NCBI GenBank assembly: GCA_025355325.1
Contig: JANXZX010000235.1
Span: 1 to 41,724, forward strand
Reading direction: 5' to 3'
Source: Geobacteraceae bacterium
GTDB taxonomy: Bacteria > Desulfobacterota > Desulfuromonadia > Geobacterales > Pseudopelobacteraceae
Length of the DNA stretch: 41,724 nt
A program made the position numbers and the translations under genes. Within the stretch, counting starts at the first letter, position 1. Every line of letters starts with the position of its first letter. Below are positions 1 through 7,236 of this stretch, piece by piece. The notes below the pieces were generated by a model. It was not told where the DNA came from, did not search any database, and saw only the letters and a list, made by a program, of their open reading frames with translations.

Positions 1-61
1 GCCGGACTGACAGACTATTTGTAACAGAACCAGAAGTTTGAAGTGCTCCCCGTCTCCAGGG

Positions 62-89
62 GGAAATACGGAGAGTATTCCGCATTTCC
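62..89. other. Imperfect hairpin downstream of the secreted-protein gene
   Basis: An 11-bp stem with one A-C mismatch (62-72 against 79-89) encloses a 6-nt loop. It lies 26 bases beyond the stop of the minus-strand gene ending at 115. No T-run follows on either strand, so it is not a canonical intrinsic terminator. It could still protect a 3' end or mark a Rho-dependent end. Confidence 0.35.
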
Positions 90-114
90 GCCTTGGAGCT
101 TGAACTTTAGCCTG

Positions 115-855
115 TTACTGCTCAAATTTTATATCGTCAACATTTATATGTCCCCACCCGCCGCTTGAATCATCTACCAACCTGATCTGAGCCGATTTTC
201 CGATGTACTTGGATACCGGGAAATTGTCAGCTTCCATCGTTTCGGTACATTTTCCGGTTACCCTGTCAACAACTGCACCATCAATCAGCAATTCGATGCG
301 TACAGTCTCCAGATCACAACCCCCGCCGACAAGAAAACTGATAGTGTTGCAGGTAATCTTAAAGGGTGCCGATGTAAGAGTCCCTTTCGGGCCGTCCCCT
401 TGTGTCTGTCCAGCCAGGTGTCTGTGAGTCGGGCGGTTTTCGTAGGTACCGATCCAGAAATTACCTTGATGATTTGATTGTTGTCCACGATGCCGGGCAG
501 TCGGGTTGTCACCGTAGGTTGGCTGGAATTTAAATGCGGTACCTGTTGCTTTCCAGCCGGTGAGGTTTCCGGTTTCGAAGTCCCATGTAACAGACGACGG
601 GGGCGATGAGTCACCCGCTTTATTCTTGACTGTGCTCTTCGGTTTAGGTGTTGGCTTTGGTGTTTCCAATTCCTCATCGCTGTTGATTTTAATAGTAATG
701 TTTGTTTTGGATTTCAACTCGGTTGCTTCGTCATCAGAGTTGAAAGCAGGGGGGGGAGCGTTGTCAGCACTGTCTTCATCGTCGGCAAGGCACATCGACC
801 ATGACATCATACAAACAAAAAGAGCCAAACAGAGAATTTTCATTGCTGTCTTCAT
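115..855 (-). CDS. Secreted protein with acidic/proline-lysine linker and C-terminal carbohydrate-binding-like beta-sandwich domain
   Basis: The 246-residue protein begins with a Sec signal peptide (Lys near the N-terminus, a hydrophobic stretch, cleavage plausible after the Ala of CLA near residue 24). An acidic, Asp/Glu-rich segment and a Pro-Lys-Thr linker run to about residue 85. The rest starts with WDFETGNLTGW and ends with GGWGHINVDDIKFEQ. That layout resembles the jelly-roll module attached to some GH32-type glycosidases and planctomycete secreted proteins (recalled resemblance, not searched). No catalytic residues are visible, so a binding or adhesive role outside the cytoplasm is inference. 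The start is supported by AGGAGGG eight bases before the ATG. It is probably monocistronic, since the next gene upstream on this strand ends 170 bases away. Confidence 0.7.
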   Translation of the reverse strand: MKTAMKILCLALFVCMMSWSMCLADDEDSADNAPPPAFNSDDEATELKSKTNITIKINSDEELETPKPTPKPKSTVKNKAGDSSPPSSVTWDFETGNLTGWKATGTAFKFQPTYGDNPTARHRGQQSNHQGNFWIGTYENRPTHRHLAGQTQGDGPKGTLTSAPFKITCNTISFLVGGGCDLETVRIELLIDGAVVDRVTGKCTETMEADNFPVSKYIGKSAQIRLVDDSSGGWGHINVDDIKFEQ

Positions 856-1024
856 AAATTATACCCTCCTTGTGAAATTACCAACCCAGTCTCACCAGCA
901 TCAATTTTCAGGTATTTTACCAGAGTTTTTCACTATTAATAGCAAAAATAATGCTGGTAAAATCATGCATAAAGTAAATTCATTTCCATTTATTTGACCT
1001 GTCTGTTGACTCCAAAATTCCCTG

Positions 1025-1588
1025 CTATTCTTTAGAATCAGCCAGTTTTCTTGCCACCCGTAACATAACCGCTCGTAAATTTTTTCCCGATTTTGTGTTC
1101 CTCAAATCATGACAGATAGATAACAGTGGCCTCAATACTTCACATCTCAAAAATAACAATAAATCTTTTGTTCGTTCTTTGGCCCGTTCTCTGATCGATA
1201 TGTTCCGTGCGATGCACATTACTCCTACAATTTCGCCGCTAGGTAAAATCCATGGAAATTTCGTTACAGAAACTTTTATCGTTTCTCCATTTTTGTGAGT
1301 TATGGTTTCTCGTTGATCCTCTATCGGTTTTCGATGTTTCATCACCCAAATATCATCTTGAAATGCCTTTACTGCCTGATCGTGCGGCAAAAGATCAAAG
1401 TCGGTGTAGCCCCTGATACTATCCATGTTGAAGCCGTAATGGCTGGCTTTGGCTGCACTGGCACAAATAATTTTTCCTCCTACGAAATTACCCGCATCAG
1501 TGGCAAAATATTCCTTTATTACAATTGAATCACTCGTGTGTGTTAAAAATGCATTAAAAATCAAAAGTTCCTGCATCGATCTTCCCAT
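1025..1588 (-). CDS. PAS-domain sensor protein without a recognisable output domain
   Basis: The protein has 187 residues. Residues of about 10-130 form a PAS fold with a typical PAC ending: a GYTDFDLLP turn, then HKNGETIKVSVTKFPW and GEIVGVMCIARNIS. A charged helix (RERAKERTKD) follows, with a short basic tail ending at 187. No HisKA phospho-acceptor box, HATPase, GGDEF or LuxR-type helix-turn-helix is evident, so it is either a stand-alone sensor or the remnant of a larger signalling protein. The start at 1588 has AAGGCGG close upstream. A start four codons further in, preceded by GGGAAG, is also possible. It lies divergently from the biotin operon with no functional link visible. Confidence 0.65.
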   Translation of the reverse strand: MGRSMQELLIFNAFLTHTSDSIVIKEYFATDAGNFVGGKIICASAAKASHYGFNMDSIRGYTDFDLLPHDQAVKAFQDDIWVMKHRKPIEDQRETITHKNGETIKVSVTKFPWILPSGEIVGVMCIARNISIRERAKERTKDLLLFLRCEVLRPLLSICHDLRNTKSGKNLRAVMLRVARKLADSKE

Positions 1589-1647
1589 AAAACCGCCTTG
1601 GATAAGTAATTATAGATATTGCCTGTTACCGGATTGTTGCGCGGTCT

Positions 1648-1676
1648 ATTGTTTCAACTTCTTTGCTTGATGTCAA
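1648..1676 (-). promoter_or_regulatory. Possible sigma-70 promoter for the PAS gene
   Basis: On the minus strand TTGACA (1671-1676) is followed after 17 bases by AACAAT (1648-1653). The -35 is perfect and the -10 is weak. It would give a leader of roughly 50 bases to the PAS start codon. Confidence 0.3.
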
Positions 1677-1759
1677 TGCAGGAAAGTCAAAATGTAAGGC
1701 ATATACCACACTGGAGTGTCGGGAATAATTATTATCTCGAAAATACGGATGACTTTTTT

Positions 1760-1787
1760 TTGGACACATTGTCAACCTTGATATAAT
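1760..1787 (+). promoter_or_regulatory. Promoter of the bioFHC operon
   Basis: TTGGAC (1760-1765), a 16-base spacer and a perfect TATAAT (1782-1787) place transcription initiation near 1794. This makes the ATG at 1788 unusable, because it overlaps the -10 box, and supports initiation of BioF at 1815. The promoter lies inside the BirA-type operator. Confidence 0.6.
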
Positions 1788-1801
1788 ATGCAGGTTAACA
1801 A
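1769..1801. promoter_or_regulatory. BirA-type biotin operator
   Basis: TTGTCAACC (1769-1777), 15 bases, then GGTTAACAA (1793-1801). This matches the arrangement of the conserved BirA operator (TTGTAAACC-N14/15-GGTTTACAA), with symmetric half-sites and the expected spacing. It covers the -10 box of the promoter in front of bioF, so biotinoyl-AMP-loaded BirA would block initiation as in E. coli. The regulator itself is not in the window. Confidence 0.8.
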
Positions 1802-1814
1802 CTTAGGGGCAGGT

Positions 1815-2987
1815 ATGAACAGAACGATACAACATGAGCTTGATGACATTACAAGACGCGGGCTACTGCGGACTACGCGGCTGATATCCGGTCGCCAGAC
1901 GGCTCGCGTTTCGTGCAACGACTGCGACGTGCTGCTGCTCTGCTCCAATAATTACCTGGGTCTGGCCGACCATCCGGTCCTGGCGGCGGCTTCGATTGCG
2001 GCAATTGAGCAGTACGGCACATCGAGCGGCGCTTCCCGGTTGGTGTCCGGCACAATGGATTTGCACGAACGGCTGGAAAGCGCCGTCGCTTCCTTTAAAC
2101 AGAGCGAAGCGGCTCTTGTTTTCAACAGTGGCCATGCGGCAAATACCGGCATTATTCCAGCTTTGGCTGGACGGGGGGATGTGGTCTTTTCCGACCGCCT
2201 CAACCACGCCAGCATCGTTGACGGTATTCTGCTTTCCGGGGCCCGACTGGTGCGATATCCTCATAATGATTACCGGGCGTTGGCTGCACTGATGGAAAAG
2301 CATGCCAAGGGGCGCAGTCTGATTGTCACCGATGGCGTGTTCAGCATGGATGGCGACATTGCTCCGCTGGCAGAGCTGGTCGAGCTTAAGCGCTCGTACG
2401 GTGCGCTCCTTATGGTTGATGACGCCCATGGCAGCGGTGCTCTGGGAGAGCAGGGGCGGGGGAGTGCCGAACTACAGGGAGTGGGCAATGATGTTGATAT
2501 TCTGATGGGTACGTTCGGTAAGGCGTTGGGAAGCTTTGGGGCGTATGCCGCTGTTTCAGCTGAACTGCGAAGTCTGCTGATCAATCGTGCCCGAAGCTTC
2601 ATCTTCTCGACATCATTGCCTCCTGCGGTGCTGGCGGCTTCGCTGGCGGCAGTCGAGATTGTGCAGACTCGCGAGGGGGACGGGTTGAGAGACGCACTCT
2701 CCGCCAACACCCGCTTTTTCAGAAATGCCTTGAAAAACGCCGGTTTCAAGATTCCCGCCGGTTCGACCCAGATTGTGCCGATTGTCGTAGGTTCTGCAGT
2801 TACCACTATGCAGTTTTCTGAAGCTCTGCTTGCAGAAGGGTATTTTGCCCAGGGGATACGTCCGCCGACGGTGCCGATCGGCACCAGCCGTCTCCGCTTT
2901 ACGCTGATGTCTAGCCACACGCATGCTGATCTTGTCGGTGCCGTTGACTGCATCACCACTATCGGTCGGCGTCTCGGGGTTCTGTAA
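1815..2987 (+). CDS. bioF: 8-amino-7-oxononanoate synthase (BioF)
   Basis: This is a PLP-dependent alpha-oxoamine synthase that condenses pimeloyl-ACP or pimeloyl-CoA with L-alanine, the first step in assembling the biotin rings. The 390-residue protein has the family's usual length. It shows the substrate-binding NNYLGL segment, the [10 protein letters not shown] motif that holds the cofactor, and the PLP-binding lysine at about residue 236 in [13 protein letters not shown]. An in-frame ATG at 1788 lies within the promoter and operator, whereas the ATG at 1815 has AGGGGCAGG just upstream, so 1815 is chosen. It is first in an operon with bioH (TAATG, one-base overlap) and bioC. Repression by BirA is expected from the operator upstream. 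Confidence 0.95.
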   Translation: MNRTIQHELDDITRRGLLRTTRLISGRQTARVSCNDCDVLLLCSNNYLGLADHPVLAAASIAAIEQYGTSSGASRLVSGTMDLHERLESAVASFKQSEAALVFNSGHAANTGIIPALAGRGDVVFSDRLNHASIVDGILLSGARLVRYPHNDYRALAALMEKHAKGRSLIVTDGVFSMDGDIAPLAELVELKRSYGALLMVDDAHGSGALGEQGRGSAELQGVGNDVDILMGTFGKALGSFGAYAAVSAELRSLLINRARSFIFSTSLPPAVLAASLAAVEIVQTREGDGLRDALSANTRFFRNALKNAGFKIPAGSTQIVPIVVGSAVTTMQFSEALLAEGYFAQGIRPPTVPIGTSRLRFTLMSSHTHADLVGAVDCITTIGRRLGVL

Positions 2988-3814
2988 TGCCGTGGTATAA
3001 GAATCGGAGAGGTGAACGGTTGTGGTATGAAGACGAGGGGGCAGGGTGTCCGGTGGTGATGATTCATGGCTGGTGCATGTCCTCGGCGGTCTGGAAATAT
3101 CAGTTCGTCAATTGTGCCGGATCAATTCGCATTCTGGCACCTGACCTTCGCGGACACGGTCTTTCACGGGGAATATCCGGTTATCCGGATTTTGACGGTT
3201 TTGCCAACGATCTGATTGATATGATAGATTTTCTGGAGCTTCCTTCGGTTGTTCTCGTGGGCTGGTCCATGGGCGCACAGATTGCGCTCCAGGCGTGTTC
3301 CAGTCTGTCAGGACGGGTAGCCGGTCTGGTGCTGGTCTCTGCAACTCCCTGTTTTACCGCTTCGGATGACTTTCCGTACGGGCTTGCCGACAAGGAAGCC
3401 AGTGGAATGCGGCTTAAGGTGCTGCGCAATATAGAGCGGGCGCTTGAAGGGTTTCATACTCGTCTGTTTGCGGAAGGCGAACTTAACGGCCATCCGTCAT
3501 TTTCGGAGATAGAACAGCTGCTTGCGGCGATTCCCGCGCCGGATACCGCTGCTGCGCTCGAAGCTCTTGATACGCTTGTCCGGACTGATATGCGCCACCT
3601 GCTGACAACAATTGTTGTTCCGACCCTGATTGTTAATGGTGCTCTGGACCGGGTCTGTCTGCCTCAGGCATCAGGCTACCTCAAAGAGCACATCCATGAC
3701 GCCGAACAGAGCGTTTTCCCGTACTGTGGGCATGCCCCGTTTATGACCTTTCCTATGCAATTCAATGCCGAAGTTATCAGATTTACAAGGAGCGTGTGTG
3801 CACTTAATGCCTGA
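2987..3814 (+). CDS. bioH: Alpha/beta hydrolase, probable pimeloyl-ACP methyl ester carboxylesterase (BioH)
   Basis: The 275-residue protein is a classic alpha/beta hydrolase. It has an oxyanion HGW at 27-29, nucleophile Ser94 in GWSMG, acid Asp221 in GALDRV and general base His249 in CGHAPF. Membership of the hydrolase family is certain. The specific role, cleaving the methyl ester of pimeloyl-ACP made by BioC and the fatty-acid enzymes, is inferred from its position between bioF and bioC. Its start codon overlaps the bioF stop by one base, indicating translational coupling. A different esterase with the same function (BioG/BioK type) cannot be separated by eye, but the full triad and length favour BioH. 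Confidence 0.88.
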   Translation: MPWYKNRRGERLWYEDEGAGCPVVMIHGWCMSSAVWKYQFVNCAGSIRILAPDLRGHGLSRGISGYPDFDGFANDLIDMIDFLELPSVVLVGWSMGAQIALQACSSLSGRVAGLVLVSATPCFTASDDFPYGLADKEASGMRLKVLRNIERALEGFHTRLFAEGELNGHPSFSEIEQLLAAIPAPDTAAALEALDTLVRTDMRHLLTTIVVPTLIVNGALDRVCLPQASGYLKEHIHDAEQSVFPYCGHAPFMTFPMQFNAEVIRFTRSVCALNA

Positions 3815-4622
3815 TTCCAACAAAATTGCCGCAGCATTTCATCAAAAAGCTGGTGAGTACGATCAGCATATTCGTGTACAGAAACGCGTAGTGGCACAGC
3901 TGGCCAGCTCTGTTAAACTGCATCTCGGCACCAGTCCGGCGCATATTCTGGATGTGGGAACCGGGACAGGGGGGCTGCTGGAAAGACTGCATTCATCGTA
4001 TCCGGCTGCCCGACTGACTGGAGTTGATATTGCCCTCAACATGTGTCTGCGTACGCGACAAAAGATGGGAGGTGTCTGTCAGGTTGTTTGCGGTGACGTC
4101 GAATGTCTTCCATTTCGAGCCGGGACATTTGATCTGGTTGTTTCGGCGTCTGTTCTGCAATGGGTTGGCAATCTCTCTCTCGCTCTGAGCGAGTTACGCA
4201 GAGTTGTTCAGCCGGGCGGAAGCATCAGTCTGGCCTTTTTCTGCGATGGTACGCTGGGAGAGTTGCAGCACTGTTTTAGGGATGCGCTTGGCCGGTTCTG
4301 CTGTGACGAAGGTCACGGAGTGTCCCGCCTGCATGATTTTTGGACTGTTGATGATGTGAAGTCAATTGTGAACCGCCTGGACTTTGAAAAGGCTGTTGTG
4401 ACGGTTGAAACGGAAGTTGACTGGTATGATGATCTATACTCTTTGCTTCGGGCAATTAAAAACATCGGAGCCGGAACGGTTTCGGGAGGTGCGGTAAAAG
4501 GGCTGGGATGGAGGAGGGTGCTACAGGAAGCGTCACGGCTCTATCAGCAACGGTATGAGATCGAAGGACATATTCCAGCAACCTACAAGGTTCTCTATCT
4601 GACTGCATCCGTTGGTAAATAA
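3798..4622 (+). CDS. bioC: Malonyl-[ACP] O-methyltransferase (BioC)
   Basis: BioC methylates the free carboxyl of malonyl-ACP with SAM, so that the fatty-acid cycle can build pimeloyl-ACP methyl ester. The protein (about 274 residues) opens with a BioC-like IAAAFHQKAGEYDQH segment. It has the class I methyltransferase motif I (ILDVGTGTGG) near residue 50 and a post-motif GDVECLPF. A GTG start at 3798 sits five bases after AAGGAG. An ATG three codons on (3807) is also possible, with looser spacing. Either start overlaps the end of bioH. With bioF and bioH it forms the BioC-BioH pimelate route. bioA, bioB and bioD are not here and must be elsewhere. Confidence 0.9.
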   Translation: MHLMPDSNKIAAAFHQKAGEYDQHIRVQKRVVAQLASSVKLHLGTSPAHILDVGTGTGGLLERLHSSYPAARLTGVDIALNMCLRTRQKMGGVCQVVCGDVECLPFRAGTFDLVVSASVLQWVGNLSLALSELRRVVQPGGSISLAFFCDGTLGELQHCFRDALGRFCCDEGHGVSRLHDFWTVDDVKSIVNRLDFEKAVVTVETEVDWYDDLYSLLRAIKNIGAGTVSGGAVKGLGWRRVLQEASRLYQQRYEIEGHIPATYKVLYLTASVGK

Positions 4623-4679
4623 TCTTCTTTCCTGCTCAAATATATAAACCGTGTTACTTTGTGCTTCCGTGGCAAATAA

Positions 4680-4713
4680 AAGACCCCCGGGTTTTGGAAA
4701 CCTTGGGGGTCTT
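4680..4713. terminator. Bidirectional intrinsic terminator between bioC and the ArsR gene
   Basis: A nine-base stem (AAGACCCCC 4680-4688 with GGGGGTCTT 4705-4713) continues into an inner GGTTT/AAACC stem (4690-4694 with 4698-4702). Read on the minus strand it runs into TTTTATTT, so it terminates the arsR-like gene well. Read on the plus strand the T-run is short, giving weaker termination after bioC. Confidence 0.75.
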
Positions 4714-4751
4714 GATACGTTTAAATGTGAAAAAAATATAGATTAATAGAA

Positions 4752-5024
4752 TTAAAATGATTCAATAATTTTCTTCGCAAATTCATTGATGACGCTGTAG
4801 TGTACCTCGACTCCGTCCCGTTTGCCTTCGATAATTCCCTTGTTTTTCAGAAGTGCCAGGTGCTGGGAAACGGTTGCTTGCGGTAGCCCAAGGCATTCCC
4901 ATATATGTTTGACATTACATTCTTTTGTACAGAGTCCGGCAACAATCTTCAGGCGTATAGGGTGGCCAAGTACCTTTAATACTTCGGCTTCAGTGGTGAA
5001 TGTCATGTCTTTATCAAAGGCCAT
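4752..5024 (-). CDS. ArsR/SmtB-family winged-helix transcriptional regulator
   Basis: The 90-residue protein is a compact ArsR-type repressor. An N-terminal helix (AEVLKVLGHPIRLKIVAGL) leads into a recognition segment (LPQATVSQHLALLKNKGIIEGKRDGVEVHYSV) typical of the family's winged helix. Cysteines at about 32, 36 and 44, close to the DNA-binding helices, could bind a metal or sense thiol or redox state, but the exact ELCVCDL arsenic site is absent. The start has GGGAG seven bases upstream. A sigma-70 promoter and a perfect palindrome lie immediately upstream, suggesting autoregulation. No resistance gene is adjacent, so the regulated targets are unknown. Confidence 0.85.
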   Translation of the reverse strand: MAFDKDMTFTTEAEVLKVLGHPIRLKIVAGLCTKECNVKHIWECLGLPQATVSQHLALLKNKGIIEGKRDGVEVHYSVINEFAKKIIESF

Positions 5025-5053
5025 CGCTCGGCTCCCATTATTATTTTTTTATT

Positions 5054-5082
5054 ATCATATATATGGAATTTACACTAGTCAA
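5054..5082 (-). promoter_or_regulatory. Promoter of the ArsR-family gene
   Basis: On the minus strand TTGACT (5077-5082) is separated by exactly 17 bases from TATGAT (5054-5059). Initiation would fall about 25 bases before the start codon at 5024. The -35 box is partly inside the palindrome 5080-5104. Confidence 0.65.
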
Positions 5083-5104
5083 CCTAAAACTGTATTTTAG
5101 GTTG
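5080..5104. promoter_or_regulatory. Perfect palindrome, probable operator of the ArsR-family regulator
   Basis: CAACCTAAAA (5080-5089) and TTTTAGGTTG (5095-5104) form a perfect ten-base inverted repeat around a five-base centre. It overlaps the -35 box of the arsR-like promoter. In the direction of transcription from the ABC-transporter genes there is no T-run after it, so an operator is more likely than a terminator. Confidence 0.6.
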
Positions 5105-5122
5105 CAATTTTTTAAAGTTTTT

Positions 5123-6097
5123 TCAATCGTATAGCTGTCTACTTAAATGACAGGCTGCGGTGTGTCCGCTTGCATATTCCACCAGGTTCGGAATTTCGCT
5201 ACGGCAGATATCAACCGCATGGCGACAGCGTGGATGGAATCGGCACCCTGGTGGAATTGACAGTGCGGACGGCAAATCATCTCGCAATAATTCGCTTTTT
5301 GACGCAGTTGATACTTGAAAACCGGGTATTGCCGCGACGAGTGCTTCAGTATACGGGTGCCTACAGCGATGAAATAATTCTGCCGCCGGTCCGCATTCAA
5401 CGACCACTCCAAGATACATGATAATAATTCTGTCACATATATGTCTCAGGATCAGCAGGTTGTGCGAGACAATCATCATGGATAGCTTGAAGTCAGTCTT
5501 CATCTGTAACAGGATATTGATAATCTGGGCTTGAATTGAAATATCCAGTGACGATACCGGTTCATCGGCAATCAGGATTTCAGGAGAAGCCGCCAGAGCG
5601 CGGGCTATGCCGATGCGTTGCCGTTGGCCGCCCGAAAACTCATCAGGAAAACGATTGACGGCTTCGCTGGATAAGCCAACCGCTGCCATGATTCTGGCGA
5701 GTTCGGTACGTTGTTCCGGAGCCGGAATGTCGGCAATATGGAGTGGTTCTGATATGCTGTCCCCGATTCGCATACGCGGATTTAGCGATGAGAAGGGATC
5801 CTGAAAAATCATCTGGGTTTTGCGCCGGAACCTAGTCAGGCTGTTCCGGTCAAGGTGCGACAGTTCCATGCCTTTGTATAGTAACCTTCCGCTATCTGGA
5901 CTCAAAAGTCCGGCCATGATTTTTGCGAGCGTTGACTTGCCGCATCCTGATTCACCCGCAATTCCGAGTGTTTCACCGAAAGACAGATGCAGGGTTACCT
6001 GGTCGAGTGCGGTCAGTATGCGGGAGGAATGACCTTGTGCAGAGACCTTGAACGTTTTTGACAGATCTTCTGCGCTGAGAATAGGAGTTTCGTTCAT
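5123..6097 (-). CDS. Oligopeptide/dipeptide ABC transporter ATP-binding protein (OppF/DppF type)
   Basis: The 324-residue ATPase carries Walker A (GESGCGKST), the ABC signature (FSGGQRQR), Walker B (LIADEPVSSLD) and the family's C-terminal HPYTEAL segment. The closing cysteine cluster GCRFHPRCRHAVDIC is typical of OppF/DppF. It would energise import of peptides or similar solutes (nickel is another possibility) together with the OppD-like partner. The ATG at 6097 overlaps the partner's stop (ATGA), which fixes the start despite nearby alternative codons. No permease or substrate-binding gene is adjacent, so the pair is detached from its transporter or works with one encoded elsewhere. Confidence 0.88.
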   Translation of the reverse strand: MNETPILSAEDLSKTFKVSAQGHSSRILTALDQVTLHLSFGETLGIAGESGCGKSTLAKIMAGLLSPDSGRLLYKGMELSHLDRNSLTRFRRKTQMIFQDPFSSLNPRMRIGDSISEPLHIADIPAPEQRTELARIMAAVGLSSEAVNRFPDEFSGGQRQRIGIARALAASPEILIADEPVSSLDISIQAQIINILLQMKTDFKLSMMIVSHNLLILRHICDRIIIMYLGVVVECGPAAELFHRCRHPYTEALVAAIPGFQVSTASKSELLRDDLPSALSIPPGCRFHPRCRHAVDICRSEIPNLVEYASGHTAACHLSRQLYD

Positions 6098-7056
6098 GAG
6101 CATTTCCAACACCGAAGTTCATGTGATGGCGCAATCTCGCATAGTTGCTGAATTTCAGTGCGGCATCTCGCCTCAGCGAGCGGACAGCGCTCTGCAAAGC
6201 TACAGCAACCGCCTGACGCTGATTGGGTATTCAGTTGCCCATTCAGCGTGGGCAGTGGGTTGCCGGGATCGGCATATTGAGGCAGAGAAGCCAATAGTGC
6301 TTTTGTATACGGGTGTCGCGGTGATGCGAGGAGGGTGTCGGTTGGCGCTGATTCAACCACTTGACCGGCGTACATGACCGCAGTGTGATCAGCCCGTTCG
6401 GCCACTATTCCCAGGTCATGGGTAATGAGCAGGATCGACAGGCCGCTTGTCTTTCTCCTGGTATCGAGAAGTTCCAGTATCTGAGCCTGAATGGTGACAT
6501 CCAATGCCGTTGTGGGTTCATCGGCAATCAGCAATGATGGATTGCACGCCAGAGCCATGGCAATCATAACCCGCTGTCTCATTCCGCCGCTCAGTTGGTG
6601 CGGATAGTCACGCATTCGGTCGCTTGCGGATGGAATACCGACGTTTTCCAGCAGTTCTACCGCACGATCCCGGGCATCTTGCCTGGACAGTTTCATATGG
6701 AGAATCAACGGTTCGCACAGTTGATCGGCAATGCGCATGACCGGATTCAGTGAGGTCATGGGATCCTGAAAAATCATTGAAATTTTTCGTCCCCGTATAC
6801 TGCGCAGAGACTCTTCCGGAAGCTTCAACAAATCATGCCCCTCAAAAAAAACTTCACCTGAGCTGATGACTCCTGGGGGGGGAACAAGCCGCATGATTGC
6901 AAGTGCCGTCATGGTCTTTCCCGATCCGGATTCACCGACGAGCGCCAGCACGGAACCGGCTGCAAGGGAAAGTGTAATTCCACGGACGGCTTGAAACGTG
7001 CTTGTTTCGGCGGGAAAAGAGATCTGCAGGTTGTTGATTGAGAGCAGTTGCTTCAC
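6094..7056 (-). CDS. Oligopeptide/dipeptide ABC transporter ATP-binding protein (OppD/DppD type)
   Basis: The 320-residue ATPase has Walker A (GESGSGKT), signature LSGGMRQR, Walker B ([11 protein letters not shown]), the C-terminal [13 protein letters not shown] segment and the cysteine-containing tail ([15 protein letters not shown]) of the OppD/DppD subfamily. The open frame extends further upstream, but homology begins at [14 protein letters not shown]. The GTG at 7056, with GAG a few bases before it, is therefore taken as the start, giving the usual family length. It is first of a two-gene minus-strand operon with the OppF-like ATPase (ATGA overlap). Substrate cannot be deduced without the permease. 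Confidence 0.87.
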   Translation of the reverse strand: MKQLLSINNLQISFPAETSTFQAVRGITLSLAAGSVLALVGESGSGKTMTALAIMRLVPPPGVISSGEVFFEGHDLLKLPEESLRSIRGRKISMIFQDPMTSLNPVMRIADQLCEPLILHMKLSRQDARDRAVELLENVGIPSASDRMRDYPHQLSGGMRQRVMIAMALACNPSLLIADEPTTALDVTIQAQILELLDTRRKTSGLSILLITHDLGIVAERADHTAVMYAGQVVESAPTDTLLASPRHPYTKALLASLPQYADPGNPLPTLNGQLNTQSASGGCCSFAERCPLAEARCRTEIQQLCEIAPSHELRCWKCS

Positions 7057-7178
7057 GGTGAACTCACAGAATATGGAATGACCTTTTACTGATCGCACAT
7101 ACGGTTGACTCTTGGTACAGCTAGTAAATATATCTGTCAAACATACAGTAAGGGAGCTGAATAGTGCAATAACGATAT

Positions 7179-7207
7179 TTGAGGTAAAAAAAATCAAATA
7201 ATATATT
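7179..7207 (+). promoter_or_regulatory. Promoter upstream of the SpoIID-domain gene
   Basis: TTGAGG (7179-7184), 17 bases, TATATT (7202-7207) in an AT-rich stretch. Initiation would fall near 7214, leaving a short leader before the ATG at 7237. Confidence 0.45.
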
Positions 7208-7236
7208 GATCAAAAAAATTGACATGGTGGCGTATT

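Noticed and set aside
1788-1814. ATG at 1788 as the BioF start
   Set aside because: It overlaps the -10 box and the BirA operator, so it would not be in the mRNA. The ATG at 1815 has a ribosome-binding site.
7057-7197. N-terminal extension of the OppD-like ATPase to 7197
   Set aside because: The extra 47 residues do not match the family and would overlap the divergent promoter region.
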